A stretch of 64,000 bases of DNA, from contig CAZCGA010000018.1 of NCBI GenBank assembly GCA_964498075.1, positions 1 through 64,000 on the forward strand. The letters run 5' to 3'. The notes below the pieces were generated by a model. That model saw nothing but the letters and a program-made list of their open reading frames with translations. It was not told where the DNA came from and ran no database searches. The stretch comes from CAZCGA01 sp964498075 (GTDB taxonomy: Bacteria; Desulfobacterota; Binatia; HRBIN30). Positions 16,675 through 24,059 of the stretch are shown here, piece after piece (positions within the stretch are counted from its first letter, which is position 1; every line of letters begins with the position of its first letter). The position numbers and the translations under genes are program-made.

Positions 16675-18345
16675 TCAACGACGCCTTGTTAGCTCGGCGT
16701 GCCTGCCGTCGTTTCCCTGAGTCAGCGCGAACCCCTCGTAGCCTTGCGCCGCGACCTCGTCGCATTTCTGGACGTAAGGGGGGAAGCCGAGGTACGGCAT
16801 GAAGACGCGCGGCTTGCCCGGGATGTTCGCCCCGAGGTACCACGAGTTGCACGAGGGATAGAGGGTCGCACCGGCCACCTCGTTGACGTGCGACACCCAC
16901 GCGTCCTCCGCTTCGACGGTCGGCTCGATGCGGCCGAGGCCGTGCGCGCGCATGTACCCGATGCAGGCGGTGATCCAATTGACGTGCTGCTCGATGGACG
17001 GAACCATGTTGGACAGGACAGACGGGCTGCCGGGACCCGTAATGATGAAGAGGTTCGGGAAGCCGGCGGTGGCGACACCGAGGTAGGTGCGCGGGCCCTC
17101 GGCCCACTTCCGCTCGAGCGTGATGCCGGCCTTGCCGTGGATATCGATATTCATGAGGGCCCCGGTCATGGCGTCGAATCCGGTGGCGAACACGATGCAG
17201 TCCAGCTCGTACTCTGCGTCCTTCGTCCTGAGGCCGTCCTTGGTCACCTCCTCGATCGGCGAGTTGCCGACATCGACGAGGGTGACGTTTGGTCGGTTGA
17301 ACGTCTCGTAGTACCCGGTGTCGCTGCACAGCCGTTTGCAGCCGACGACTTGCCGCGGGGACAGCGCCGCGGCGACCCGCGGGTCGCGCACGATCTCGCG
17401 GATCTTCCCGCGGATGAACTCCGCAGCGGTGTCGTTGGCTTCCTTGCTGAAAATCATATCCGCGAACGCGCCGAGAAAAGGGAGGCCCCCCTTTTCCCAC
17501 CGATCCTCGTACTCGGCCCACCGCTCCTGCTCGGTCGCCTCCAGCGCGGACTTCTCGTTGGATCGAGTGTCGAAACCAAACGGCATCTGGCCGCCCCTCT
17601 GCCGGAGGCCGGCGTAGTCGGCTTTGATCTGTTGCTGCACGCTGGGGTCGAGCAGGTGATTGCTCGCCGGCACAGAATAGGTTGGGGTCCGCTGGAACAC
17701 GAAGAGGTGTGCCGCCTCCTCGGCGATGAACGGGATGACCTGGATGCCGGAGGAGCCCGTGCCGATGACGGCAACTCGCTTGCCGGCGAAATCGATACGC
17801 TCGTGCGGCCAGCGGCCGGTGTGCAACATCAGTCCGGCAAAGGAATCGCGCCCTTTGAATTCGGGCGTATTGGTCGACGACAGGCAGCCGGTCGCCATGA
17901 TGCAGAACTTCGCCGACACGCGGCCGCCGTCGCCGGTCTGAATCCTCCAGAGGTCCGCTGCCTCGTCGAAGACCGCGGACGTGACGCGCGTGTCGAGCTG
18001 GACGTCACGGCGGAGATCGAATCGGTCGGCGACGTGGTTGAGATACCGCAGGATCTCTGGCTGCGAGGCGTAGCGCTCGGTCCACTCCCACTCCTGCTGG
18101 AGGTCTTCGGAGAACTGGTACGAGTACTCCATGCTCTCGACGTCACACCGTGCGCCCGGGTAGCGGTTCCAGAACCACGTGCCACCGACGCCACTGCCCG
18201 CCTCGAAGACCCGCGCCGAGAGCCCGCGCCCGCGCAGGCGGTAGAGCATGCACAGCCCGGCGAACCCGGCGCCGACGATCACGGCGTCGAAGTCGCCGCC
18301 CGGCTCCGGGCCGGTTTCCATGGGTTTCAGTTGCACATCAGGCAT
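16675..18345 (-). CDS. Flavin-containing Baeyer-Villiger-type monooxygenase
   Basis: 556 residues. The FAD Rossmann motif is AVIVGAGFAGLCMLYRLR (about residue 21). The NADPH motif is VAVIGTGSSGIQV. The type I Baeyer-Villiger fingerprint FxGxxxHTxxWP is present as FAGLMLHTGRWP. The WFWNRYPGARCDVES stretch is typical of cyclohexanone or steroid monooxygenases. These enzymes insert oxygen next to a ketone, making esters or lactones from cyclic or aliphatic ketones. It starts 3 bp after a small hypothetical gene on the same strand. A role in alicyclic or steroid breakdown fits other genes here; the substrate is unknown. Confidence 0.92.
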   Translation of the reverse strand: MPDVQLKPMETGPEPGGDFDAVIVGAGFAGLCMLYRLRGRGLSARVFEAGSGVGGTWFWNRYPGARCDVESMEYSYQFSEDLQQEWEWTERYASQPEILRYLNHVADRFDLRRDVQLDTRVTSAVFDEAADLWRIQTGDGGRVSAKFCIMATGCLSSTNTPEFKGRDSFAGLMLHTGRWPHERIDFAGKRVAVIGTGSSGIQVIPFIAEEAAHLFVFQRTPTYSVPASNHLLDPSVQQQIKADYAGLRQRGGQMPFGFDTRSNEKSALEATEQERWAEYEDRWEKGGLPFLGAFADMIFSKEANDTAAEFIRGKIREIVRDPRVAAALSPRQVVGCKRLCSDTGYYETFNRPNVTLVDVGNSPIEEVTKDGLRTKDAEYELDCIVFATGFDAMTGALMNIDIHGKAGITLERKWAEGPRTYLGVATAGFPNLFIITGPGSPSVLSNMVPSIEQHVNWITACIGYMRAHGLGRIEPTVEAEDAWVSHVNEVAGATLYPSCNSWYLGANIPGKPRVFMPYLGFPPYVQKCDEVAAQGYEGFALTQGNDGRHAELTRRR

Positions 18346-18348
18346 ATC

Positions 18349-18645
18349 CTAACCTCCCAGCTCCACCAGGCCTTGCACCAAGCCCGCCGCGCGCAGAACA
18401 CGACGGCAGAAATCTGCCTGAGCACAGAGGACGTAGAACCCGACGCCTTCGCACTCTACCGGCAGAATGCCGAGCACGCGGCTCTGAAACGGTTCGATGT
18501 CGACGGCGTAGTCGATGGCGTTGTCCGACAAGACTTGCTCGACCCGCTTACCCTCATTCAGACGACCGGCGATGTAGATCATCGCCACGTCTTCGTCGTC
18601 GAATGTCTCCGGGTCCACCAAGGCCATCGAGGTCACTTCAAGCAC
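18349..18645 (-). CDS. Small hypothetical protein co-encoded with the monooxygenase (DUF2007-like)
   Basis: 98 residues with start choices at 18645 (MLEVTSM) and 18627 (MALVDPE). The compact alpha/beta pattern runs VAMIYIAGRLNEGKRVEQVL, SDNAIDYAVDIEPF, then GVGFYVLCAQADFCRRVL. It resembles DUF2007-type putative signal-transducing domains, where a short helix before LL..NGI.A is followed by two strands and a C-terminal helix. It lies 3 bp upstream of the monooxygenase gene, so the two are probably co-translated. Function unknown. Confidence 0.6.
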   Translation of the reverse strand: MLEVTSMALVDPETFDDEDVAMIYIAGRLNEGKRVEQVLSDNAIDYAVDIEPFQSRVLGILPVECEGVGFYVLCAQADFCRRVLRAAGLVQGLVELGG

Positions 18646-18660
18646 TGCTAACCCTGATGT

Positions 18661-18854
18661 GACAAAAGAAATCCACAGATTTCGCAGAGTACGCAGATGT
18701 GGAGACCATTACTGGACGCGCACCGCCCATACCGTAAGCTCATGGTTCGTGACGTTTCCCCAGGTCAGTCTGATGGACGAAGGGAAGTCCGGACTGCCTT
18801 GTGCGACAAGCATCTGCGGCCATCGGTATCATCTGTGGATGAGATTCTTTTGTC
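18661..18854. repeat. MITE-like element with terminal inverted repeats
   Basis: 194 bp bounded by a perfect 10-bp inverted repeat: GACAAAAGAA at 18661-18670 and its complement at 18845-18854. The repeat extends inward with ATCCACAGAT at 18671-18680 and ATCTGTGGAT at 18831-18840; a 4-base insertion separates the right parts. Next inward, CGCAGATG-like blocks are also inverted. It has no coding capacity. GCTAAC occurs just outside each end (18647-18652 and 18863-18868), which may be chance. It fills the gap before the monooxygenase pair. Confidence 0.65.
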
Positions 18855-18913
18855 CGATTAAGGCTAACTAACATCGTGCGGATCGGCGGTCGAGGCTGAC
18901 CTTCGTTCTTCCG

Positions 18914-19615
18914 TCACGCAACCAGCAGCCACGAGTAGCCCTGGCGCAGGGCGTCGCGGCCTCCGCTCTCCAACACGTCGCCGTGGGCGACGATGACACG
19001 GTCGAAGTCCCAGGCGAGTATGCGTTCCAAGCTCTGCCGCGCCGCCCGGCGATCGCGGATCAGCAACGGATCGAGTCTGGAGGGGCCGAAGCGGCCGTAG
19101 CTCCGCAGCAGTCGCATGAGCAGGCGAGTGGGCGTGGCCGCCCGCGGCCCGAAGTTGAAGGCAAGATCGCACAGGATGAGCGTGCGGCTGGCGCGGTGCA
19201 GGAAGACGACCTCGTTCTCATAGGGGCGCCCGCGGAAGAAGACCTGATCCACCTCTCCCTTCCATTCTGGAGGCGCTTCGTCGCCGAGCACTCCGACAAA
19301 CGCCAGGTCGGGACGCTTGCGTTCGAGTCCCGGCGCCACCCACAGCCGCGCCTCCGGATACGCCGCGGCCACCTCGCCAGCGTGCAGGTGATGGACTCGA
19401 TTGGGAGCCACGGTGAAGCGGACGCGGCCGATCACATCGAGCTGTCGACGCAGCGCGGGATCCAGCGACACCGGGGAGTGCAGCAGGAGGCTCCCGTCTG
19501 CGAGGCGAATCACGGTCATGCGTGTCCCCACCTCGAGCCCGTAGAAGCGCTGGGGCCGCTCCGCGATCCAGATATTCTTGGCCACCTCGCACAACGGGGT
19601 ACTAGGCTGGTGCAT
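18914..19615 (-). CDS. DUF4336 protein (metallo-beta-lactamase-like fold)
   Basis: 233 residues. The pattern matches DUF4336: an N-terminal strand with IWIAERPQRFYGLEVGTRM, LADGSLLLHSPV, VAPNRVHHLHAGE (with the H-x-H-like cluster), then a conserved VVFLHRASRTLILCDLAF and a late IVAHGDVLESGG. The fold is related to metallo-beta-lactamases, but the full HxHxDH motif is absent, so catalysis is uncertain. Family function is not known to me. It is single, with a MITE-like element downstream. Confidence 0.82.
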   Translation of the reverse strand: MHQPSTPLCEVAKNIWIAERPQRFYGLEVGTRMTVIRLADGSLLLHSPVSLDPALRRQLDVIGRVRFTVAPNRVHHLHAGEVAAAYPEARLWVAPGLERKRPDLAFVGVLGDEAPPEWKGEVDQVFFRGRPYENEVVFLHRASRTLILCDLAFNFGPRAATPTRLLMRLLRSYGRFGPSRLDPLLIRDRRAARQSLERILAWDFDRVIVAHGDVLESGGRDALRQGYSWLLVA

Positions 19616-19764
19616 GATCGCCCACAGGAGTCCTGAGACTGGCCTCGGCGAGATTCAGCCTCTCGTTGACGAGCACCTGGAGCCAGCGGGGGCTCGGCTT
19701 CTCTGCTGCGCCCTTCGTTTTACCGGCCACAGCTTCTCCGTGCGGCTGCCCAACGGCGCGCGCA

Positions 19765-20079
19765 TCAGCCGCGCGCACGCCTCTTGCGCGTCGGCTGCAT
19801 GCGCGGAGTCCGTGCCCGGCTCACCAGCGGAAAGCGTTCCGGATGATTGATGGACTCAACTGCCAGGTCCACGTCGAGATCAGGCCAATACAGATGGTGC
19901 GGATGCGGGAGCTCGACGTTGCACAACTGGCCGATCGAGACGTCTCGAAACCATGGGAAGTGCTCGAATGCCAGGAACAGCTCACGCTCGCCGAGCAAGA
20001 GCCAGAATCCATGCTTCGAGACGTTCGTGACCTCAACGACTGAAGTGGGCTTTCCACGCGTCGCGGATTTCATCCTCAT
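19765..20079 (-). CDS. DUF2442-like protein
   Basis: 104 residues. VVEVTNVSKHGFWLLLGERELFL, then FPWFRDVSIGQLCNVE and WPDLDVDLAVESIN, is the DUF2442 pattern (short beta proteins that adapt to the phrase D-G--I-W--LD-DI-VE). DUF2442 proteins are often paired with a DUF4160 protein and have been proposed as toxin-antitoxin-like. No DUF4160 gene is seen next to it. The Arg/Lys-rich tail (PRMQPTRKRRARG) is unusual. Confidence 0.75.
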   Translation of the reverse strand: MRMKSATRGKPTSVVEVTNVSKHGFWLLLGERELFLAFEHFPWFRDVSIGQLCNVELPHPHHLYWPDLDVDLAVESINHPERFPLVSRARTPRMQPTRKRRARG

Positions 20080-20183
20080 GCTCCTGAACGAGCCGGAGGG
20101 CGCTTGATAGGCGGCGCTGACTCAGGCCGTAGTTCACCGCGATTTAGAGAATCGGCCAGGTCAAGCCGGTCCGCTCCAGCGTC

Positions 20184-20405
20184 TTAGGCGTTTTCGTGAC
20201 TCGGACTGACGCCCAGCTCGGAAGGGTGAACGCTCAAGTACTCGCGCACTTCCAGCTGCATGCGGTCGATCTCCGCCAAGAAGCCTGATACCGCTGCATG
20301 GTAATTGCTCGGGCTGCTCTCTGCCCGTCGCAACTGCGCAACCTGCTCCTGGAAGCGTGCGATGCGCGCCAAGGTTACGTTCAGCTCATTGTCGTTCGCG
20401 ATCAT
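20184..20405 (-). CDS. Small helical partner of the nucleotidyltransferase
   Basis: 73 residues from the ATG at 20405, with GAGGAG nine bases upstream. It is predicted almost wholly helical (NVTLARIARFQEQVAQLRR, VSGFLAEIDRMQLEVREYL) and amphipathic, like small partner or antitoxin proteins. It starts 7 bp after the stop of the nucleotidyltransferase-like gene and is surely co-transcribed with it. I recognise no family with certainty. Confidence 0.65.
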   Translation of the reverse strand: MIANDNELNVTLARIARFQEQVAQLRRAESSPSNYHAAVSGFLAEIDRMQLEVREYLSVHPSELGVSPSHENA

Positions 20406-20412
20406 AATCTCC

Positions 20413-20874
20413 TCATACCTCCGTGATGATCTCGACGATGCCTCTGCGGCCGCCGTCGCGCCGGGTCTGCCAGTGCTCGATGGTCTCTTGCTCTCCACCC
20501 AGTGCGGCCAACCGCCGCAGCCAAAACACGCTTGCGCCAAGATGCGCCTGCGCAGCCGCATGATCGAACAGCAGACGCGTCCCGCCGTGGAGCTGTGCCG
20601 CATCAAAGCCGTCGTCCATGAGCAGGAAGATATCGACATCGTTCGGATCGGGCTTCACTGTAACGAACGACCCGAAAACGATGAAGCGCAAGACGTGGCC
20701 TGTCGTACCCGCCATACGGTGGACGCGCTCCAATCGTTGGGCCATGAGTGCCCGCTGCAGGGTGCCTTTGCCGAAGCGCTCCAGTACGTCGCGCAGCGTT
20801 GCCGGGTGAAGTCCAGGAGGCAAGTCACCGCTCGCGATGAAGGCTGGCAGAGGCGGCCCTCCCTGTTCGGCCAT
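20413..20874 (-). CDS. Nucleotidyltransferase-fold protein (DUF6932-like)
   Basis: 153 residues from the ATG at 20874. The core is FIVFGSFVTVKPDPNDVDIFLLM: a G-S motif followed by D-x-D-like DVDIF, as in minimal nucleotidyltransferases (MNT). A preceding helix block reads VLERFGKGTLQRALMAQRL. DUF6932 proteins share this plan. With the small helical gene immediately downstream it forms a two-gene module like MNT-type toxin-antitoxin pairs, though no HEPN motif is visible in the partner. Enzyme activity and target are unknown. Confidence 0.72.
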   Translation of the reverse strand: MAEQGGPPLPAFIASGDLPPGLHPATLRDVLERFGKGTLQRALMAQRLERVHRMAGTTGHVLRFIVFGSFVTVKPDPNDVDIFLLMDDGFDAAQLHGGTRLLFDHAAAQAHLGASVFWLRRLAALGGEQETIEHWQTRRDGGRRGIVEIITEV

Positions 20875-21005
20875 ACTCTCTTCTACAACACCGGCGCGCG
20901 GGAGCCTAACCGACGTCCGCGTGAGCCGCCGGCCCATCAAGGTTCGCGAATGGCACCCAAGCTCATGCCGGTCGGCTCGACGCGCTTGATGCGCGTGTAC
21001 GGCGG

Positions 21006-21557
21006 CTACCATGGCGCGAGGCTCGCCGCGCGCCTCTTTGCCTCGCCACGTAGCTTCGAAAGTGTGGGAAAGAATGGGTGACACTGGTTGTGCTTGAGGT
21101 TGAGCGGAAGTGGCATCGTCGCGATGAAGTCACTCTCGTTCTTCCACGGCTCCGGCGAGGGCCGCCAGGTGATCCTCGCGTGCTCGCAAAGCCACTTCGA
21201 AAGGACAGCTTCGCCCGGTCCAAAGGTCGTGTCATCGCCATTTCCTGCATGGCGTAGTTCGAGGTCAAGGTGGTTGGCAAGGAGGCAGCCGAGCGACAGC
21301 CGAAGGGTTGACCCGCATGCGTTACCGCGAAGATGAGAGCGGAGTCTCGTCCGTAGACTCTGCTTGCTGATACCGAGGTATAGAAGCGTAGCGCCTTCGC
21401 GCATGACGCATCCGTCTGTTGGAACGCCAGGTGGCACCTCGCAAAAGTACCACGCGTAGAGACCCGGCTCCGCCGGTACCGGGCTGGGCCTGGTCAGGAT
21501 CTCGGAGGGGGCCCACAGCTTGGCGGAATTCAGCAGGGCGTGAAGTACCTGATGCAT
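21006..21557 (-). CDS. GIY-YIG nuclease-family protein
   Basis: 183 residues from the ATG at 21557. The GIY-YIG core is visible as PGLYAWYF (about residue 31) and LLYLGIS (about 58), followed by LRTRLRSHLRG with the expected arginine. The frame continues with FGPGEAVLSKWLCEHARITW and ends in a basic tail with FPTLSKLRGEAKRR. It is a stand-alone GIY-YIG protein rather than UvrC, Slx1 or a homing endonuclease with an extra DNA-binding domain. It lies downstream of no obvious partner. DNA or RNA processing is possible; role unknown. Confidence 0.8.
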   Translation of the reverse strand: MHQVLHALLNSAKLWAPSEILTRPSPVPAEPGLYAWYFCEVPPGVPTDGCVMREGATLLYLGISKQSLRTRLRSHLRGNACGSTLRLSLGCLLANHLDLELRHAGNGDDTTFGPGEAVLSKWLCEHARITWRPSPEPWKNESDFIATMPLPLNLKHNQCHPFFPTLSKLRGEAKRRAASLAPW

Positions 21558-21933
21558 GTTCGTTTGGAGCTGTGCTTCATGCCGCCCAAGCACTATTGGA
21601 CTCCCAAATGAAATCCCCAACCCACACCAGCCCCCGGGGGCTGACGCGCTGCCACATGGAGCGTTGCATAGATCACAATGCGCTTCTTGGTCAAACGCGT
21701 ACGGCACCGACGCTCCTTCCTCGGCGTGCTGCGCTGCGCGATCTTGCTTGCTAGCACCCAGTGGCGATGGCTTCTTCCTGGGCACGTTGGCGGTGCTGTG
21801 CGGCTGTGCGTTCCGAATGCCGTGACTCGGCATCGACACGTGAGGGGCCGCTCGGCAGTGGCGTAGGGGACCCGGCGGCCCCGCCTTGACAGCGCGGGCG
21901 CACGTTGTTAGCGCGACGCAGCACGTGTCACCC
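21558..21933. other. Intergenic region before the thiolase gene
   Basis: 376 bp with no supported gene. It contains a perfect 16-bp palindrome, CAGCCCCCGGGGGCTG, at 21628-21643. It also has a TTGACA at 21886-21891 with a weak -10-like TAGCGC 17 bases later (21909-21914), a possible but poor promoter for the thiolase gene at 21934. Confidence 0.4.
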
Positions 21934-23112
21934 ATGACCACCATCCGCGACCGCGCCGCCATCATCGGCATCGGACAGACCGAGTACAGTAAACAGATCG
22001 ACAAGACCGAGCACCGGGTCGCCTGCGAGGCGATCCTGGCGGCGATCACCGACGCCGGGCTCACGCCGCAGGACATCGACGGGATCGTGCGCTACGACGT
22101 CGAAACCAACACCGAGCTGGCAATCATCTACAGCCTCGGCATCCCGCACCTGCGCTTCTTCGCCGGCGTCACCTCTGGCGGTGGCGCCGTGTGCGGTACC
22201 ATCGTGCTGGCGGCGATGGCGGTGGCCACCGGGCAGGCGAACAACGTCGTGTGCTTCCGCGCCCGCAACCGCGGCAAACGCTCGGTGTCAGGCCCGGGGA
22301 AGTTCGGCGGCGGACGGCCGTGGGAGAAGACCGGCGAGTACCTCACCGACTTCTACCAGTACCACATCCCCTTCGGCCTGGTGACGCCGGCGCAGGAGAT
22401 GGCGCTGATCTACCGCCGCCACATGCACGAGTACGGCACCACCACCGAACACTTCGGCCACGTCGCCGTCGCCCAGCGCGCCCACGCCGCGCGCAACCCC
22501 AACGCCGTCATGCGCGCGCCGATCACACTCGCCGATCACCAGCGCTCGCGCTGGATCGCCGAGCCGTTGCGCCTGCTCGACTGCTGCCTGGAGACCGACG
22601 GCGGCTGCGCAGTCGTGGTCACGTCCGCCGAACGGGCGCGCGATGCGCCGCAGCGCCCCGCATACATCCTTGCCGGCGCGCAAGCCGAGGGGCCGATCCA
22701 CATCCAGCTCGCCGACTACTTTCAGCATCGCAATGAAGACACCGGCGGGCGCGCGGCGGCGCAGCAGCTCTACGCGATGGCCGACGTTGCGCCCAAGGAT
22801 ATCGACGCGGCGATGTTCTACGACCACTTCTCGCCGGCGGTGCTGTTGAGCCTCGAAGACTACGGCTTCTGCGAGCGCGGCGAGAGCGGGCCGTTCGTCG
22901 CTGCCGGCAACGTCGCTTGGCCGCACGGCTCGCTGCCGGTGAATACACACGGCGGCAGCCTGTCGGAGGCGTTCATCCACGGCTACAACCACATCCTCGA
23001 AGGCGTGCGCCAGATCCGCGGCACGTCGGCGTGTCAGGTCGACGGCGCCGAGCTGGTGCTGGTGACCAGCTCGAATACCGACCCGACCGGAGCGATCATC
23101 CTGCGACGATGA
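21934..23112 (+). CDS. SCP2/Ltp2-like thiolase-fold aldolase
   Basis: 392 residues from the ATG at 21934. The frame opens RAAIIGIGQTEYSK, continues with ILAAITDAGLTPQDIDGI and a thiolase core (SGGGAVCGTIVLAAMAVATG), and has LRLLDCCLETDGGCAVVVTS, AMFYDHFSP, then LPVNTHGGSLSEAFIHGYNH. These are typical of non-condensing SCP2-type thiolases and of Ltp2, the retro-aldolase that removes the steroid side chain. The stop overlaps a DUF35 gene start by four bases. In Ltp2/ChsH2 the DUF35 domain is the obligatory partner. An aldolase or thiolase acting on an acyl-CoA is likely; the substrate is inferred. Confidence 0.87.
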   Translation: MTTIRDRAAIIGIGQTEYSKQIDKTEHRVACEAILAAITDAGLTPQDIDGIVRYDVETNTELAIIYSLGIPHLRFFAGVTSGGGAVCGTIVLAAMAVATGQANNVVCFRARNRGKRSVSGPGKFGGGRPWEKTGEYLTDFYQYHIPFGLVTPAQEMALIYRRHMHEYGTTTEHFGHVAVAQRAHAARNPNAVMRAPITLADHQRSRWIAEPLRLLDCCLETDGGCAVVVTSAERARDAPQRPAYILAGAQAEGPIHIQLADYFQHRNEDTGGRAAAQQLYAMADVAPKDIDAAMFYDHFSPAVLLSLEDYGFCERGESGPFVAAGNVAWPHGSLPVNTHGGSLSEAFIHGYNHILEGVRQIRGTSACQVDGAELVLVTSSNTDPTGAIILRR

Positions 23113-23525
23113 ACGACGACCGCCACGCGATCCCCGTCCCCGTATCCAACGCCGACAACGCCGGCTTTTGGGAAGGCTGCCGGCGGCATGAGCTGCGGCT
23201 GCAGCGCTGCAGCGCGTGCGGCACGTTCCGCCATCACCCGCGCCCGATGTGTCCGCACTGCCACCATCTCGAGTACGAGTGGGCGTCCGCCAGCGGGCGC
23301 GGCACGCTATACACGTTCACCATCGTGCACGGCCCGACGCTGCCGGTGTTCCAACAGCACGCGCCGTACAACGTCGCCGTCATCCATCTCGACGAAGGGC
23401 CGTTCATCGTCAGCAACGTCGTCGGCTGCGCCAACGACCACCTCCGCATCGGCATGCCGGTCGAGGTGGTCTTCGAAGACGTCAGCGAAGAGCTCAGCCT
23501 GCCGAAGTTTCGGCCGCGCACCTAG
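23109..23525 (+). CDS. DUF35 / OB-fold zinc-ribbon partner of the thiolase
   Basis: 138 residues. A zinc ribbon with C-x2-C and C-x2-C (CSACGTFRHHPRPMCPHC, about residues 36-53) is followed by an OB-fold acyl-CoA-associated domain (GRGTLYTFTIVHGPTLP, YNVAVIHLDEGPFIVSNV). Such DUF35 proteins bind thiolase-like enzymes. The ATG overlaps the thiolase stop (ATGA at 23109-23112), so the two are made together, as a two-chain complex. Confidence 0.9.
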   Translation: MNDDRHAIPVPVSNADNAGFWEGCRRHELRLQRCSACGTFRHHPRPMCPHCHHLEYEWASASGRGTLYTFTIVHGPTLPVFQQHAPYNVAVIHLDEGPFIVSNVVGCANDHLRIGMPVEVVFEDVSEELSLPKFRPRT

Positions 23526-23554
23526 TGTCCCAAGTCCGAAGCTCCAGACAAGAC

Positions 23555-23974
23555 TCAGCGGCGCGGCAGCAGCACCATCTGGGTGCAGCGGAAGAGCGCG
23601 ATGACCTTGCCGCTGGCTTCCTCGGTGACCTCGACGTCCCACACCTGGGTGGTGCGCCCGCGATGCGCGGGAGTGGCGCGACCCCGGATGACACCGCCTT
23701 CGCGAACCGTCCCGAGGAAGTTCACCTTCAGTTCAATGGTCGTGAAGCTCGCACCTTCCGGCAGGTTCGGCCCCATGCCGCAGGCGCACAGCCAATCGGC
23801 CAGCGTGATCACCACAGGTGCCCAGAGAAAACCGGTCCCGGCGACGAGCGACTGAGTGACCGCGAGACGGCCGGTCACGAGATCCGGCTCGCAGGTCAGG
23901 ACTTCGACTCCGACCAGGCCGGGGTGCTTGTTCCTGGCGAACTCGTTGAGGCTATCGACGCGTTCCGTGGCCAC
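23555..23974 (-). CDS. PaaI-type hotdog thioesterase
   Basis: 139 residues from GTG 23974, chosen because a GGAAGG site lies six bases upstream and the length fits PaaI proteins. The longer frame from 24061 would share its start with the divergent ligase gene. The hotdog core reads GRLAVTQSLVAGTGFLWAPVV, then LADWLCACGM, FTTIELKVNFLGTVREG and GRTTQVWDVEVTEEASG with a final VIALFRCTQMVL. It probably hydrolyses an acyl- or aryl-CoA, perhaps clearing stalled intermediates of the neighbouring CoA pathway. Confidence 0.85.
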   Translation of the reverse strand: MATERVDSLNEFARNKHPGLVGVEVLTCEPDLVTGRLAVTQSLVAGTGFLWAPVVITLADWLCACGMGPNLPEGASFTTIELKVNFLGTVREGGVIRGRATPAHRGRTTQVWDVEVTEEASGKVIALFRCTQMVLLPRR

Positions 23975-24009
23975 TTGTGCCTTCCCGCTCGCGGCGACGA
24001 TAGCTGCGC

Positions 24010-24038
24010 TTGACAAAGATTTCCACGGCACCGATTCT
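24010..24038 (+). promoter_or_regulatory. Probable sigma-70-type promoter of the acyl-CoA ligase gene
   Basis: TTGACA at 24010-24015, a 17-base spacer, then GATTCT at 24033-24038 (3 of 6 match to the -10 consensus). A strong GAGGAGG ribosome site follows at about 24046-24052, before the ATG at 24060. The -35 box is perfect and the -10 weak. Confidence 0.5.
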
Positions 24039-24059
24039 CTACGGTCGAGGAGGCGATTC

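Noticed and set aside
16699..18651. 650-codon open frame on the plus strand
   Set aside because: It is antisense to the Baeyer-Villiger monooxygenase, which has complete FAD, NADPH and fingerprint motifs. Long antisense frames are common in GC-rich DNA, and this one shows no family motif.
22288..22992. Minus-strand frames over the thiolase gene
   Set aside because: The thiolase and its overlapping DUF35 partner explain the region. The reverse product is unlike any family.
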